From contig VZTI01000467.1 of the NCBI GenBank assembly GCA_013397865.1, forward strand, positions 229,517 through 293,516: DNA of 64,000 bases. The letters run 5' to 3'. Source of the DNA: Struthidea cinerea (Eukaryota; Chordata; Aves; Passeriformes; Corcoracidae). Made by a program: the position numbers and the translations under genes. The notes under the pieces were generated by a model. The model was not told the origin of the DNA. It did not search any database and saw only the letters and a program-made list of their open reading frames with translations. Shown here one piece after another: positions 60,824 to 64,000 of this stretch (its first letter is position 1; the number at the start of each line of letters is the position of its first letter).

Positions 60824-63800
60824 AATAGCTCCCTGCCTGCCTTTATGTAGTTGGGGCTACAGAACAAGGCTGACAGACAGGTACAAGTGACAAATAGATT
60901 GTGGTAGGGTGATTTCTTGGAAAATATTCTACTTTGCTTGGACTAGGGGAAAAGAACCTTGCCCAGTCAAACCTAGTGTGGCGATGACTGTGACTGCAGT
61001 GCAGTGGCAAGCTCTTCCACCAGAATGCATAAATTTTCACTTTGTTGCTGCATTTAATTTTAAGTTTTGGTTCTATCGCACAGAATAATCAGTGGGACAA
61101 CTTGACTCCATATTGAAGTGTTCAAATGGTTTAAAAGGTGTGGGGCTGAAGTAATTCGGAATAGTATCATGTTTTGCTTGCTTGAAGAATTTTTTTAGTA
61201 GATATGGTGGATTTTTTTCTCATTGAATAGGAATCACAAGAAAAGACAAACTAGTCATAAACTTCTCTGAATAGTAATTTGAATTTACATGGGATCAGGG
61301 AAGGTTTTGTGTCTTTTTTTTTTTTTCTGAAGTACAAAATATTTAAAACAAGAACTTGGGGAAAATGAGCAGATTTCAGATGAACTGAAAAAAATGGAAA
61401 AACAATAACATTTTTTCAGCAGGAACAGTGAAGCTACAAAATCAAAGGAAAACAAATGTTGATTGGCTTGAAGTAGAACTATATAGATGCCCAGTGGTGA
61501 TTTTTAAGCACCTAAACCAGAATGCCCACAACAGATTAACCTGTTTCAGATTTTACTACATATGTTCACACAGTGTTCATTCTGATGACTCCAGTTCCAA
61601 TTAACATATTGTTCTGTTTCTTTGTTTTTTGGGGTTTTTTTCATTCTTTTGTTTTTTGTTTAATGAATAATCTATTACTCTGGAGTTCTCCTTAGCAACA
61701 CAGAACATAAGATGTGGTTTGTTAAGTGATCCTTGCAAACGCAGACCTTTCCCAGTAGCATCACACATGTTATTTGATTTACCTTCAGCTATGCATGTCT
61801 TTGAAGTTTTAATGGAAACCTGCCAGAAATTGTTGATGAGGTAAAGAACTGCATTTTTTCAACATCTCCCATCTCCATGCTTTATCTATAGTTAGATCTT
61901 CATGTTTGGGCTGACAGAGCTCGTCTTAAAGTTTATGGAATGTACTTTGACAACAAAAATCTACAACTCCATATCCCAAAGCACGTGAGCACTGTGAGGT
62001 TAAACATAATATTGAAATCCCCCCAGAATACTGCCAGAAAGCAGTGAAATGGCTTGGTGTTCCAAACTCGGATCTTGCCATGGTGCTCTCATGGCTCTGC
62101 AGCAGTGGTGGGTTATGACCTCACTAGTAACTGACGTGGGATTTATTCACAAGCAAAAATTTGCAAATGTGTTTTGGGAACAAAAGAGTTTGGAAAACAC
62201 TAATCAAAATCATACACTTTTAACTATGGAAAGTCTTTCTAATGTCCATCTTGTAGCTGTCTAAAATTGGACCAAAAAAATAGTATTTTTGTCACCAAGG
62301 CTATTATAACTGATGTTTTCACCTACCATTTTCAAAATGCATTAGATGAAAATCCACCAAGTGATCACAAACATGTCTGTGGTGCCTGAAAAGTATTGTG
62401 AAACTTTCTGTTCTATGAGGTATTTTATTGGCTTTATAACTTGCTAGTGCATCTATGTTATTCTTCTGAGAGAGAAATTATAGAGTAACCAACCTTAACC
62501 AAAAATTAATCTAAGAAAATATCCACAGTGAAAACAAACCTAAGTTTCCAACCTTAGGCTTGGAAAGATTCTTGATTTTTCATTTTCTATACTAACCAAT
62601 GCAAATGTAAGCTAGAGGATAGATAGGACAGAGGAAGAGACTGAACTAATTTTAAAAAAAGTTAATGATATTTTTATGGCACCATAAACACTAATAGTAA
62701 TCATCGTTACTAGTGACCTCATAAATCAGATTAGGAAAATAGTGGAAAAGAGCCCTGTGGATGTGAAGAATTTGATTTTGTAAATTGAGGACAGAAATAT
62801 ACTTGGATTGTATCTAAAGCTCTCTTTCACTTAAAAAGGATATCACATCTATAACATATTAGAAAATCTTTTAAAATCTTTGCATTGCATTTGCTGCTCA
62901 TGGTTTCTCAGCTTTTGTTCCCTTTTGGGCCAATCTCAGAAAAAACAGAGATCAAAACCATCATTTTGACGATGGGATGTAGAGCGACTAAATTGCTATG
63001 TGGATTGGGATAAGAGATACCTCTTATTCTAACAGTTTCAATATTGATCTCATGAATTGGTTTATATTATACTGTCACTTATGTTTAAAAAGCAAACAAA
63101 AAACTCTGTTCTGATGTTAAAGACCTGACCTTGCTTTTTGAATAACACTCATATGGCAGGTCAGCATACAGGTTAAAGCACCTTCAACTTTAGTCCAAGG
63201 TACAAGGGCTTACATTAATGATGCCAGATTTTCTTCATCTTTGTCCTAGAATGAATTTCTTTTGGAAAGGACAGTAAGAAATTCCTGACTTTGTATAGGT
63301 CTTGTTTCCAAATTTTGTCTTACTAAAAGTTATCTTAATAATCATCTTTTTGAAGAAGGAGGTGTGGGACCAGCAAGAATATTCCATCAAGAAACATCCT
63401 GATACATAAGCATTTGAGACACATGAAACTTTGTTTGTCTTAGAATTTGTGTGTTAAAATACATGTGATCCATTTATGTGTTTCAAAATAGAATTAATTA
63501 GGCTGGTACAAGAAGTATAGAGAAGAAGCATGCTTTTAGAGGATTCAGAATCTGCTTAAGCCAAGACATAAAAAAAACCCCTAAACGTACTTGTATTTAG
63601 AATTTAGAATTTCTATGTGTACCATAACCATGCTATATTTTCCTGAATCCCCATTTTCCATGCGGTAGTTTGCCTCAAAACACAGAATATCTGGTCCTAT
63701 TTTGTAATAAATTAATGTGTGCTAAGGCCTCATCAGACCATTGCATTTCATATTTTCTTTCTCTGAATGTTCACAGAGAAAATATGAGATACAAAGGAAG

Positions 63801-64000
63801 AAACTCCCCCTCATCCTGCTTTCTTCCTGAAAATATGGCACTTGGATCTGAAGAATCAGTGTGGGTGTACTTACTTTCACTTCCAATTATTTTGATGACG
63901 TTCTCCCACCACTAAGGCTGAGAATAAGTGCATATCCACATTCTTACTAATCTGTTAATGGCATGGGATTGTGCTCCCCCAAGGTGGCAATGCAGGGCAG
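60824..64000. other. Unique-looking noncoding DNA to the window edge
   Basis: AT-rich sequence with no recognised repeat or gene. Short T runs occur near 61313-61326 and 61620-61660. The small frames at 62049-62264 and 63670-63915 have no recognisable domain. Confidence 0.5.

Noticed and set aside
1..64000. CRISPR array, operon, phage or bacterial system
   Set aside because: No spaced identical repeats and no dense gene runs; composition and repeats indicate a bird genome.

Overview
This window looks like vertebrate nuclear DNA, most probably from a bird. It is AT-rich and CpG-poor, has no bacterial-style gene packing, and carries CR1 LINE fragments with typical avian 3' ends plus several avian-type endogenous retrovirus (ERV) LTRs. 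I found no convincing protein-coding exon, RNA gene, CRISPR array or operon. The longest open frames are antisense shadows of CR1, spans of Ns, or chance frames. The best reading is an intron of a large gene or an intergenic stretch. Family names come from recognition by memory; no search was run.

Layout. 1-680: 5'-truncated CR1 (minus) running off the left edge. 2756-2822: AT/CA microsatellite that forms a perfect hairpin. 3007-3357: LTR remnant (minus), abutting a CpG-rich LTR with clear promoter signals (about 3358-3907, plus). 7755-8208: another LTR (minus) broken by a 50-N gap. 13955-14350: CR1 3' end (plus). 14630-14687: 58-base poly-A. 19498-20451: CR1 (minus) with the FADD reverse-transcriptase motif still readable, interrupted by a solo LTR at 20452-20850. 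26410-28270: CR1 (plus) whose centre is an 841-N gap. 42961-43040: 40-bp tandem duplication. 43188-43450: CR1 3' end (minus). 59995-60823: old LTR (plus) with a 373-bp solo LTR nested inside it (60111-60483, minus). The rest is unique-looking noncoding DNA with minor hairpins, homopolymer runs and a few stretches that resemble conserved noncoding elements.

There are no genes acting together here. The functional content, if any, would be regulatory: LTR promoters, possible conserved elements, a local CpG-retaining patch, and one weak candidate internal exon at 21475-21536. The best-supported structural observations are the two insertions resolved to base level: a 6-bp GACCCC duplication around the nested LTR and a 4-bp CTTG duplication around the LTR inside CR1. 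I saw no evidence of a new biological system.
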